NCBI GenBank assembly: GCA_003453085.1
Contig: DMMK01000173.1
Location: 1 to 5,330, forward strand
Length of the DNA stretch: 5,330 bases
Direction: 5' to 3'
Source: Verrucomicrobiales bacterium
Lineage (GTDB): Bacteria > Verrucomicrobiota > Verrucomicrobiia > Verrucomicrobiales > Verrucomicrobiaceae
Positions within the stretch are counted from its first letter, which is position 1. Every line of letters begins with the position of its first letter. The notes beneath the pieces were generated by a model. That model did not search any database. It had not been told where the DNA came from and saw only the letters and a list, made by a program, of their open reading frames with translations. Both the position numbers and the translations under genes were made by a program. Positions 1-5,330 of this stretch are shown here, piece by piece.

Positions 1-272
1 GGTACAGAGCAACCGTACGATTGCACCGCGTCCAAGCGGAGGAAGGAAAAAGGCAGCGACAGGACAAGTGGAAACGTATCCGTATTCCATCCATCTGGTA
101 TTTCCCAAGGAGGTTTTGAATAAGAAAGCTGACTGTCAAGACGACGGCTTAGGAAATGCTTTTCGCAGGGACTTCATGCGCATTTAGAAAAAAGAATTGC
201 ACCTAGCCCAATATCAGCTTTCCTAAGGGTGCTATTTGAATTTAAAAAACGCAGATATTTCTTACTGAAAAA
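1..272. other. Leader region without an identifiable gene
   Basis: No gene can be named here. One plus-strand frame is open from the left edge to a TAG at 185-187 (61 codons, no ATG start). It could be the tail of a gene beginning outside the window, but its composition is unremarkable and matches no family I know. Positions 1-116 contain no stop triplet in any of the six frames. A perfect Shine-Dalgarno core (AAGGAGG, 107-113) has no start codon at a usable distance; the nearest, TTG at 116, lies only 2 nt away. From about 181 the sequence becomes AT-rich, as expected for the promoter and leader of the downstream kinase gene. I see no hexamer pair good enough to call a promoter. Confidence 0.5.
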
Positions 273-2630
273 GTGAGCCTCAACCCCCAGCAAAACTATA
301 TTCTTCGAGATCCTCAAGATCGAACGGAGAGTGTGTCTTCAGCTGGGAAGCCCGGTTCTGTGGAGGCGGAAGAACTGCTGCTTCTGCACAAGATCGAACG
401 CCGCCAGGGACGTGCCAGCCGATCCCCTTTGCAGGATGAGCAAAATGCCGAGCCGCTGTACAATGCCTGGATTGATGGGATCGAAGAACGGGTCGCCTAC
501 ATCTATGATTTCGACAGTCAGAAGCTGATCGAGAATGGAGACCGGCTGGCGGGCATTTATGGATATGCCCCTGAAGAAATCCAGGCCTTGCCAGAGGGGT
601 GGGACTCACTGGTCCATCCCGATGATCTGGATAGGGTGCGCATAGGCCGGGAATCTCTGGCGAGCGGGCAGACGGAGACGGTCACGGTGCAAATGCGGGT
701 GGCCTGCAAGGATGGACGCTGGGAGTGGATCCAGCATGACTGGAGGGCCCTGCGAAGAAATGCCCAGGGAACGATGACGAGGGCGATCGGGCTGGTGCAG
801 GTAATCACCCCCCTGGCCCTCTCCACCCAGGCACTGAGAAATGAAGCCTCCCTCAATGCCCTATGTCGCACGCTGGTGGAGGAGTGGGTGGACGGAATCT
901 TTCTGGTGGATGAGAAGTGGCGCATCCTCTTCGCCAACCAGGGAGCGCTGGACACCCTGGGCTACACGCAGGCTGAGCTGCATGGGCGATCCATCAAGCA
1001 CGTGGTGCAAATGGATCTGGGGAAAAAGACGGAGCCCACCCTTCCCAAGACCTGTCAGAAAGTCACCATCCGAGGTTCGCACCTGCAAAAGGACGGCGGC
1101 AAACACAAGGTGGAGGTGGTCTTGCGCCGGCTGCCAGGAGAGAGGGTGCTGGTCACCACGCGCGACATTCGTGAGCAGTTGGCCGCCGAAGAATTTACCC
1201 GCAGGCAGGCGGCCTATTATCGGGGCCTCTTTGAAAACAACCCCTCAGGAGTGGCCGTCTTTGATACAACGCTCCTCATTACCAAGGTCAACTCCGCCCT
1301 TCGTCACATGCTGGGGTACACGGACAAGCAGCTCACGCAGATGCGCATTCCGGACCTGCTGGACGGACAAAATCGGCCGGAAGAGGACTTCTGGAAACAG
1401 GTGGTAGAAGCCAACGTGAAACCACGAAGGGAGATCGAAATCACCCTGAAGCGCCGTGAAGGCAAATGCCTGTATGCGCATGCGGCCGTGACCTTCCTGC
1501 CAGACACGGCCCATGAAAGCGGCCAGGGCATCATCATTTTTACCGACATCAGCGCACGCCGCCAGGCCGAGCAAGAGCTGAAAAGGCAGTCACAGCTCAA
1601 TGACACGCTGGTGCGCGAATCAGCGGCAATGATTGGCCTGGTGGATCTGGAAGGCCGCATCCTAAAAGTGAATCCGGCCGTGGAAAAAATATCCGGCTAT
1701 TCCGCCAAGGAACTGGCAGGCAAGACCATCTGGGAAAGCGGGCTGGTGGATGCCGAAGAGATGCCCCGGGCGAAAGAGCGCCTGAAAAAACTCCTGGAAG
1801 GTGCGCCACGTGTCACCGCAATCTCCAGGGCACGGACGAAGGCAGGAGACCTGCGGATCATCCAAGTGCACAACACGGCCACGCGCAATGCGGACCAACA
1901 GATTGAAGGGTTCATCATCACCGCGATTGACATCACGGAGCAGCAGCGCCTGCAGCATCATTTGATGGAGGCCATTGAGCAGGAGCAGGCCCGCATCGGC
2001 CATGATCTTCATGACGGGGTGGGGCAGCTGCTGACAGGCATCGGGGCACTGGTTGAAATGTTGCAGATGCGACTGAAAGGCAGTGAAGAATCTGAGGCGG
2101 CACGCATCCGTGAACTGGTGCGGCAAGCCATCCAGCAAGTGCGGCAGCTTTCCCGCAACATGTCCCCCACAGCGATTCAGCACCGGGATCTGGCCGCCTC
2201 CCTGGAACTGCTGGCGGACACGGTGCGGACCAGCTTCCGCCGTGAATGCACCTTTACGGCGGATCTGGAGCTGAAGGTCACAGACTCCGCCCTCAGCAGC
2301 CATCTCTTCCGCATTGCCCAGGAATCCATCAACAACGCCATTCGCCATGGCAACCCCACGCACATCGCCATCAGCCTCCGCCAAGCCGAAACAGGCTACG
2401 CCGAGATGGAGATCTTCAATGACGGCCGCTCCTTTGACTCCCGTCCGGGCTTTGAAGGGATCGGGCTGCGGGTGATGCACTATCGCGCCACGCTGATCCA
2501 TGCTGACTTTTCCGTGAACTGCCCGCCCGAAGGGGGCGTCAGTGTCACCTGCAAATTTCCCCTGCCACCTGGTGAGGGACCACCCCAAGCGACGACAAAA
2601 CCAAACCACAAGCCAAAATACAAACCGTGA
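273..2630 (+). CDS. Soluble multi-PAS sensor histidine kinase (NarL-system type, HisKA_3)
   Basis: This 785-residue protein is predicted to sense a signal, autophosphorylate on histidine and pass the phosphate to the regulator encoded just downstream. Four PAS-type segments are visible: about 63-178 (PAS_3-like, with HPDD at 115-118 and KDGRWEWI), 195-300 (LVDEKWRILFAN, then LGYTQAEL), 312-430 (LFENNPSGVAVFD, then LGYTDKQL) and 440-557 (GLVDLEGRILKVNPA, then SGYSAKEL). The HisKA_3 dimerisation segment follows at about 567-632, with RIGHDLHDGVGQLL and H580 as the likely phosphoacceptor. HATPase_c spans about 675-765, with N-box RIAQESINNAIRHG (681-693) and G2 box GFEGIGLRVM (726-735). The G1 motif reads NDGRS rather than the usual DxGxG. 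There is no signal peptide or membrane segment, so the kinase should be cytoplasmic. The C-terminus is a proline/lysine-rich tail. The start is uncertain: GTG at 273 is the only usual start codon (ATG, GTG or TTG) after the in-frame TAA at 243-245, it lacks a clear ribosome site, and GTGs at 333 and 360 would cost only the domain-free N-terminus. The ligand is unknown. Confidence 0.93.
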   Translation: MSLNPQQNYILRDPQDRTESVSSAGKPGSVEAEELLLLHKIERRQGRASRSPLQDEQNAEPLYNAWIDGIEERVAYIYDFDSQKLIENGDRLAGIYGYAPEEIQALPEGWDSLVHPDDLDRVRIGRESLASGQTETVTVQMRVACKDGRWEWIQHDWRALRRNAQGTMTRAIGLVQVITPLALSTQALRNEASLNALCRTLVEEWVDGIFLVDEKWRILFANQGALDTLGYTQAELHGRSIKHVVQMDLGKKTEPTLPKTCQKVTIRGSHLQKDGGKHKVEVVLRRLPGERVLVTTRDIREQLAAEEFTRRQAAYYRGLFENNPSGVAVFDTTLLITKVNSALRHMLGYTDKQLTQMRIPDLLDGQNRPEEDFWKQVVEANVKPRREIEITLKRREGKCLYAHAAVTFLPDTAHESGQGIIIFTDISARRQAEQELKRQSQLNDTLVRESAAMIGLVDLEGRILKVNPAVEKISGYSAKELAGKTIWESGLVDAEEMPRAKERLKKLLEGAPRVTAISRARTKAGDLRIIQVHNTATRNADQQIEGFIITAIDITEQQRLQHHLMEAIEQEQARIGHDLHDGVGQLLTGIGALVEMLQMRLKGSEESEAARIRELVRQAIQQVRQLSRNMSPTAIQHRDLAASLELLADTVRTSFRRECTFTADLELKVTDSALSSHLFRIAQESINNAIRHGNPTHIAISLRQAETGYAEMEIFNDGRSFDSRPGFEGIGLRVMHYRATLIHADFSVNCPPEGGVSVTCKFPLPPGEGPPQATTKPNHKPKYKP

Positions 2631-3265
2631 AATACAAACTCTACATCCTCGATGATCATCCGATCGTGATCGAAGGTCTGAAGAAAATCCTGGAGAACCA
2701 GGAAGACCTTCAGATTGTTGGCAGTTCCGAAGACGCCAATACCGCCCTCCTGCAAATCCCTAAACTCAAGCCTGATGTGATCATTCTGGACATCACGCTG
2801 AAGGACCGCAGCGGTGTGGATCTGGTGAAAAAGCTCAAGCAGAGCCACCCAGAAATTCATGTCCTGGTGTATTCCATGCATGACGAAAACGTGTATGCCG
2901 AACGCTGCCTCCGTGCCGGCGCGATGGGCTACATCATGAAAGGCGAAAGCGCTGTCCGTGTGCTCCAGGCCGTGCGCCAGGTGCTCGGTGGCGGCTTCTT
3001 CTTCAGTGCCAACCTTCTGGGCAGCATCGTCTCCGGTGGCGGTCCTCGCTCCGGCTCCCGCGGTGAACCAGGACGCATGCTCAGCGACCGTCAGCTCGAA
3101 GTCTTCGAGATGGTCGGCCGTGGTTTCGACTCCCACGAAATCGCCGAAAAACTGCAGCTCAGCGCCAAAACGGTGGACGCCCACAAGGCCAACATCCGCC
3201 AGAAGCTGGGTCTTGCCTCAGCCCGCGAACTGCTCATGGAAGCTGTCCGCTGGGTGGAAAAATAG
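2627..3265 (+). CDS. NarL/FixJ-family response regulator (REC + LuxR-type HTH)
   Basis: This 212-residue DNA-binding regulator is the evident partner of the kinase. The receiver domain (about 1-120) shows the acidic pair D9-D10, the phosphoacceptor D55 in VIILDI, the switch residue S83 in VLVYS, and the conserved lysine K105 in GYIMKGES. A glycine-rich linker (about 121-150) leads to a LuxR/GerE helix-turn-helix (about 152-210: LSDRQLEVFEMVGRG, then AEKLQLSAKTVDAHKANIRQKLG). All catalytic receiver residues are present, so it should be phosphorylatable. Length and architecture are normal for the family. The GTG start overlaps the kinase TGA stop (GTGA), and I see no good Shine-Dalgarno upstream, only A-rich sequence. 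Translation is therefore probably coupled to the kinase. Target promoters cannot be read from this window. Confidence 0.95.
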   Translation: MKYKLYILDDHPIVIEGLKKILENQEDLQIVGSSEDANTALLQIPKLKPDVIILDITLKDRSGVDLVKKLKQSHPEIHVLVYSMHDENVYAERCLRAGAMGYIMKGESAVRVLQAVRQVLGGGFFFSANLLGSIVSGGGPRSGSRGEPGRMLSDRQLEVFEMVGRGFDSHEIAEKLQLSAKTVDAHKANIRQKLGLASARELLMEAVRWVEK

Positions 3266-3292
3266 GATCTCAACCGCTGACATCCTCTCATC

Positions 3293-3330
3293 AACCGCCT
3301 GGAGTTTTGGGGTGCTCCTGGCGGTTTTTT
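3293..3330 (+). terminator. Intrinsic terminator of the two-component operon
   Basis: AACCGCC (3293-3299) pairs with GGCGGTT (3320-3326). After a single T-T mismatch, GGAG (3301-3304) pairs with CTCC (3315-3318), leaving a 10-nt loop. The second arm runs into six consecutive T residues (3325-3330). It begins 28 nt after the response regulator stop codon. Hairpin plus T-run is the standard Rho-independent arrangement, and it separates the two-component operon from the ThuA-domain gene. Confidence 0.88.
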
Positions 3331-3439
3331 GTTGTCTGGAATCAGGCCTTGCCCGCCCTTGAATGTTCTTGGGGCTCATAAAAGCTCAGCGGATGGTTTT
3401 TTCTTGCCTGAAGGCCCTGACGCAGGCTTAAAAGCAGGC

Positions 3440-4360
3440 ATGAAATCCCTGTTCCCGACTTTGCTGGTGTTAAGCCTCGCCCTTTGGACCGCTTTTGGAG
3501 CTTCCAGCCCGAAGCTAAAGATCCTCATCGTGGACGGGCAGAATAACCACAAGTGGGACATCACCACCCCCGTGCTGAAGGATGCCCTGGAAAGCAGCGG
3601 TGCTTTCGAAGTGACCGTCTCCACCACTCCGCCCAAAGGTGCGACCCCGGAAGCCTGGGCTGGGTGGAAACCTGATTTTGCGGGTTACGCAGCCGTGGTC
3701 AGCAACTACAATGGCGTGCCCTGGCCGGAAGCGGTGCGGACTGCCTTTGATGCCTACGTCAAAGGTGGCGGAGGCTTTGTCTCCGTGCACGCGGCCAACA
3801 ATTCTTTCCCTGAATGGAAAGAGTATAACCAAATGATTGGAGTCGGCGGCTGGGGTGGCCGTGATGAAATTTCAGGTCCATGGATCTATGTCAAAGACGG
3901 CAAGCTGTTTCGCGATACCAGCGCCGGCAAAGGAGGCGCCCATGGCCCGCAGCATGAATTCGTCGTCGAGGTGCAGAATGCGGAGCACCCCATCACCCGT
4001 GGGCTGCCCAAGCGCTGGCTGCACGCCCAAGACGAACTTTACAGCCGCCTGCGCGGTCCCGCAGAAAACATCCAGATCCTGGCCAGCGCCAAGTCTGACC
4101 TGACGGCCGAACAGGAGCCCAACCTCATGGTGCTCAGTTATGGTCAGGGCCGCGTGTTTCACACCACGCTGGGCCATGCAGACTACTCGATGCTCTGCCG
4201 TGGATTTTACGAAACCTTCCAGCGAGGCACCGAATGGGTGGCCACAGGAGAGGTGAAGGCCACCGCCGATGTGCCTGCAGACTTTCCGACTGAAAACCAA
4301 TTGAGCCTGGTCAAACTGGAAGGTTATCCCAAGCAGCCGCGCCCTGCGCCGAAGAAGTAA
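3440..4360 (+). CDS. Exported ThuA-domain (trehalose-utilisation-type) protein
   Basis: This 306-residue protein carries a ThuA domain, a class I glutamine-amidotransferase-like fold that is common in Verrucomicrobiota and Planctomycetota and associated with sugar catabolism; the exact reaction is not established here. The N-terminus is a signal peptide: MKS, a hydrophobic core (about residues 4-17) and a likely cleavage site near AFG/ASS at 20-22. The mature protein should therefore be periplasmic or secreted. Family features include [13 protein letters not shown] (27-39), a strand-rich stretch with AAVVSNYNG (84-92), [15 protein letters not shown] (109-123), HPITRGLP (163-170), the [10 protein letters not shown] segment (178-187), and [13 protein letters not shown] (234-246). 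It fills nearly the whole chain, and the tail is Lys/Pro-rich. I chose ATG at 3440 because it gives the signal peptide. A longer frame from TTG at 3329 would start inside the upstream terminator and bury the signal. The ribosome site is weak (GCAGGC directly before the start). The gene appears monocistronic and convergent with atpC. Confidence 0.9.
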   Translation: MKSLFPTLLVLSLALWTAFGASSPKLKILIVDGQNNHKWDITTPVLKDALESSGAFEVTVSTTPPKGATPEAWAGWKPDFAGYAAVVSNYNGVPWPEAVRTAFDAYVKGGGGFVSVHAANNSFPEWKEYNQMIGVGGWGGRDEISGPWIYVKDGKLFRDTSAGKGGAHGPQHEFVVEVQNAEHPITRGLPKRWLHAQDELYSRLRGPAENIQILASAKSDLTAEQEPNLMVLSYGQGRVFHTTLGHADYSMLCRGFYETFQRGTEWVATGEVKATADVPADFPTENQLSLVKLEGYPKQPRPAPKK

Positions 4361-4473
4361 GTCGGACGTCTCAATTGAGCTGCCTCTCCCCTGCCCTTTT
4401 TGTGGCCGCTTACGGCAAGCTAGAGCGTCAAGCTCACAGGAGTCATACGATTTAGCGTGATGGGTGGGTGAAA

Positions 4474-4501
4474 TCGCAGCCGTTCGGGCGTCGCGCTGCG
4501 A
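4474..4501. repeat. 7-bp inverted repeat upstream of the GC-rich hairpin
   Basis: TCGCAGC (4474-4480) pairs perfectly with GCTGCGA (4495-4501) around a 14-nt loop. An alternative smaller stem, GTCGC/GCGAC (4490-4494 and 4498-4502), overlaps it, so the two folds would compete. No T-run follows. Confidence 0.6.
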
Positions 4502-4533
4502 CACGATGAGTGAAGGCGGTACACGGGCCAAAA

Positions 4534-4553
4534 CCGCGCCTTGAAAGGCGCGG
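4534..4553. repeat. GC-rich inverted repeat (hairpin)
   Basis: CCGCGCCTT (4534-4542) is the exact reverse complement of AAGGCGCGG (4545-4553), with 2 nt between. As RNA it would fold as an 8-bp stem with a four-base loop. There is no T-run after either arm, so it is not an intrinsic terminator. It sits in the middle of the dyad-rich intergenic region and could be the core of a REP-like element. Confidence 0.75.
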
Positions 4554-4717
4554 CTCAGATACGGACGCCGCTCTACGGCTGGGGAAAGCATATTGGGATG
4601 CGTGTCAGGCCCAGGAGTCCTGAAGCTTAGTTCAGCCAACCCGTGTCAGTGCAGGCAGCCCCTTTCACACTCGCAAAAAAGCCGGGGTGCCCCGCACGGT
4701 GTCCTTGAGTGCCCAAT

Positions 4718-4754
4718 AAAAAACCCTTGGACACCAAAGGCATCCAAGGGTTTT
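4718..4754 (-). terminator. Intrinsic terminator of the ATP synthase operon
   Basis: A 12-bp perfect stem is formed by 4720-4731 (AAAACCCTTGGA) and 4743-4754 (TCCAAGGGTTTT) with an 11-nt loop. Read on the minus strand, the second arm ends in a run of six T (complement of 4718-4723). It lies 13 nt beyond the atpC stop codon, the expected position for ending the atp transcript. The stem also ends in four T on the plus strand, so weak termination of transcription arriving from the ThuA-domain gene is possible. Confidence 0.92.
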
Positions 4755-4767
4755 AAAAGAGTCGAAC

Positions 4768-5184
4768 TTAGAGGGTCTTGCGCTTGCGCTTGAGCTGAAG
4801 CTGGGCGGCGCTGCGCTGGATCATGGCCATGACGGCGGCCACTTCTTCCTGCTGTTCGCCATGCTTCAGGCTTTCCAAGGAGTGCTTGGCGCGCTCCATG
4901 GCTTCTTCGACCGCCTTTTCATCAATCTCATCGCTGCTGAGGGCCATGTCCGTCAGCACGCGGGTGGTGGAGCCGGTCACTTCGACCAGACCTTCGCCCA
5001 CTGCGAGTTCCGTGGTTTTGCCACCCTTCGTGTAGCGAAGTTCACCCACTTGAAGGGTCGTCACCAAAGGGGCGTGAGCAGGGAGGACGCCCATTTCACC
5101 TTCAAAGCCCGGGAGCACAACAGTGTCCACTTCATCCGAGAAGATGCGGGCTTCGGGGGTAACGATTTCGAGTTTGAGAGGCAT
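4768..5184 (-). CDS. atpC: F1Fo ATP synthase epsilon subunit
   Basis: AtpC (138 residues, normal length) is part of the central stalk of F1. It links gamma rotation to the c-ring and, through its C-terminal helices, can inhibit ATP hydrolysis. The N-terminal beta-sandwich (about 1-85) carries the family signature: LEIVTPEARIFSDEVDTVVLPGFEGEMGVLPAHAPLVTTL, in pieces at residues 5-44, followed by GELRY and the AVGEGLVEVTGSTTRVLTD strand region. The alanine/glutamate-rich helical hairpin occupies about 84-135, and the chain ends in a basic KRKRK tail. The ATG at 5182-5184 gives the canonical N-terminus; the sequence before it has no obvious Shine-Dalgarno. It follows atpD after a 95-nt gap and is the last gene before a strong terminator, the usual end of an atp operon. 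Confidence 0.97.
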   Translation of the reverse strand: MPLKLEIVTPEARIFSDEVDTVVLPGFEGEMGVLPAHAPLVTTLQVGELRYTKGGKTTELAVGEGLVEVTGSTTRVLTDMALSSDEIDEKAVEEAMERAKHSLESLKHGEQQEEVAAVMAMIQRSAAQLQLKRKRKTL

Positions 5185-5279
5185 GAGAGGGATCTGAAAG
5201 TCAAAGAATCAAACGGTCAAACCAGTCAAGATGGTATCAGTCGCAACTGTTGACCACCTCGACCCTTGACCATGCGGGC
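5185..5279 (-). other. atpD-atpC intercistronic spacer with short repeats
   Basis: The 95-nt spacer carries TCAAA on the plus strand at 5201, 5209 and 5217, plus TCAAG at 5226, a spacing of 8, 8 and 9 nt; on the transcribed strand this reads as repeated TTTGA. GGTCAA (5215-5220) can pair with TTGACC (5250-5255), extended by CAG/CTG after a 2-nt bulge, and a second TTGACC lies at 5266-5271. On the minus strand TTGACT and TTGACC resemble -35 boxes, but I see no good -10 partner, so I do not call a promoter. Confidence 0.5.
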
Positions 5280-5330
5280 TTACGCCTTCGGCACGGTGTC
5301 GATGCCACCCTTCATGTAGAAGTTGGCTTC
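5280..5330 (-). CDS. atpD: F1Fo ATP synthase beta subunit, C-terminal fragment
   Basis: Only the last 16 codons and the TAA stop (5280-5282) are inside the window; the gene continues beyond the right edge. The translated end, EANFYMKGGIDTVPKA, matches the conserved C-terminus of AtpD (FYMKGGID-type ending), the catalytic subunit of F1. Its position directly upstream of atpC on the same strand is the standard atp operon order. Confidence 0.88.
   Translation of the reverse strand, partial: EANFYMKGGIDTVPKA

Larger units (their letters stand above)
4361..4717. other. Gene-free convergent intergenic region rich in inverted repeats
   Basis: No convincing gene lies between the ThuA-domain gene and the atpC terminator. 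The stretch contains a 10-bp palindrome CTCAATTGAG (4370-4379); GCCG/CGGC around a CTTA loop (4405-4416); TCGCAGC/GCTGCGA (4474-4480 and 4495-4501); a 9-bp near-perfect hairpin (4534-4553); GCCG/CGGC (4567-4579); CAGGA/TCCTG (4612-4622); and CTGAA/TTCAG (4620-4635). The octamer CGTGTCAG occurs twice (4601-4608 and 4642-4649). The density of dyads suggests a structured or repetitive extragenic element rather than decayed coding sequence. Only a copy search elsewhere in the genome could confirm that. Confidence 0.5.

Noticed and set aside
107..118. Perfect Shine-Dalgarno AAGGAGG near TTG 116
   Set aside because: Spacing to the TTG is only 2 nt and the resulting frame is 23 codons with no recognisable features; probably a chance match.
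197..225. TTGCAC as a possible -35 box for the kinase promoter
   Set aside because: The hexamer 17 nt downstream (TTCCTA) is a poor -10, so a promoter call would be guesswork.
841..1407. 188-codon plus-strand frame inside the kinase
   Set aside because: Out-of-frame shadow rich in Trp, Arg and Ser, typical of a shifted reading of GC-rich coding DNA.
1662..2609. 315-codon minus-strand open frame opposite the kinase
   Set aside because: It lies entirely antisense to the conserved kinase core (PAS4, HisKA_3, HATPase_c), shows no recognisable domain, and is a shadow of GC-rich codon use.
2480..3184. 234-codon minus-strand open frame opposite the response regulator
   Set aside because: Antisense to a fully conserved REC-HTH protein and without recognisable motifs.
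3329..3439. N-terminal extension of the ThuA-domain protein from TTG at 3329
   Set aside because: It would start inside the T-tract of the upstream terminator and place 37 residues before a good signal peptide.
4361..4400. Possible terminator for the ThuA-domain gene (CTCAATTGAG palindrome, then a run of T at 4397-4401)
   Set aside because: The palindrome has no loop, is AT-rich and is separated from the T-run by 17 nt, so it does not form a standard terminator.
3872..4639. 255-codon minus-strand open frame across the ThuA-gene 3' half and the intergenic region
   Set aside because: Half is antisense to the ThuA domain and half translates the dyad-rich intergenic element; no domain and no coherent start signal. 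Its intergenic part is reported as a possible repeat instead.
4593..4793. 66-codon plus-strand frame in the intergenic region
   Set aside because: Runs through the atp terminator hairpin and into the atpC 3' end; Cys/Ser-rich low-information translation.
4861..5253. 130-codon plus-strand frame opposite atpC
   Set aside because: Antisense to the unmistakable AtpC sequence, with no independent support.

Overview
The window looks like ordinary chromosome from a GC-rich Gram-negative bacterium. A member of the Verrucomicrobiota (Prosthecobacter/Verrucomicrobium-like) is the best guess. It rests on a secreted ThuA-domain protein, a multi-PAS kinase with a NarL-type regulator, and the style of the AtpC/AtpD sequences; no marker gene here settles the taxonomy.

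Layout: positions 1-272 hold no gene I can name. A GTG-initiated gene (273-2630, +) encodes a soluble sensor histidine kinase with four PAS-type segments and a HisKA_3/HATPase_c core. It overlaps by 4 nt (GTGA) a NarL/FixJ-type response regulator (2627-3265, +), so the two form a translationally coupled two-component pair. A hairpin with a T-tract at 3293-3330 closes that operon. A separate monocistronic gene (3440-4360, +) encodes an exported ThuA-domain protein.

The other end carries the tail of the F1Fo ATP synthase operon on the minus strand: the last 16 codons of atpD (5280-5330), then atpC (4768-5184), followed by a strong intrinsic terminator (4718-4754). thuA and atpC are convergent. 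The roughly 360 bp between thuA and that terminator has no convincing gene but is rich in short inverted repeats, and it is the least explained part of the window.

How the parts relate: the kinase and regulator should work as one phosphorelay, with the PAS segments sensing a cytoplasmic signal and the LuxR-type helix-turn-helix acting on unknown promoters. Nothing in the sequence ties that relay to thuA or to the ATP synthase genes. I did not find a clearly new biological system. The items most worth a second look are the structured intergenic element, the altered ATP-binding motif of the kinase, the repeats at gene junctions, and a stop-free stretch at the left edge.
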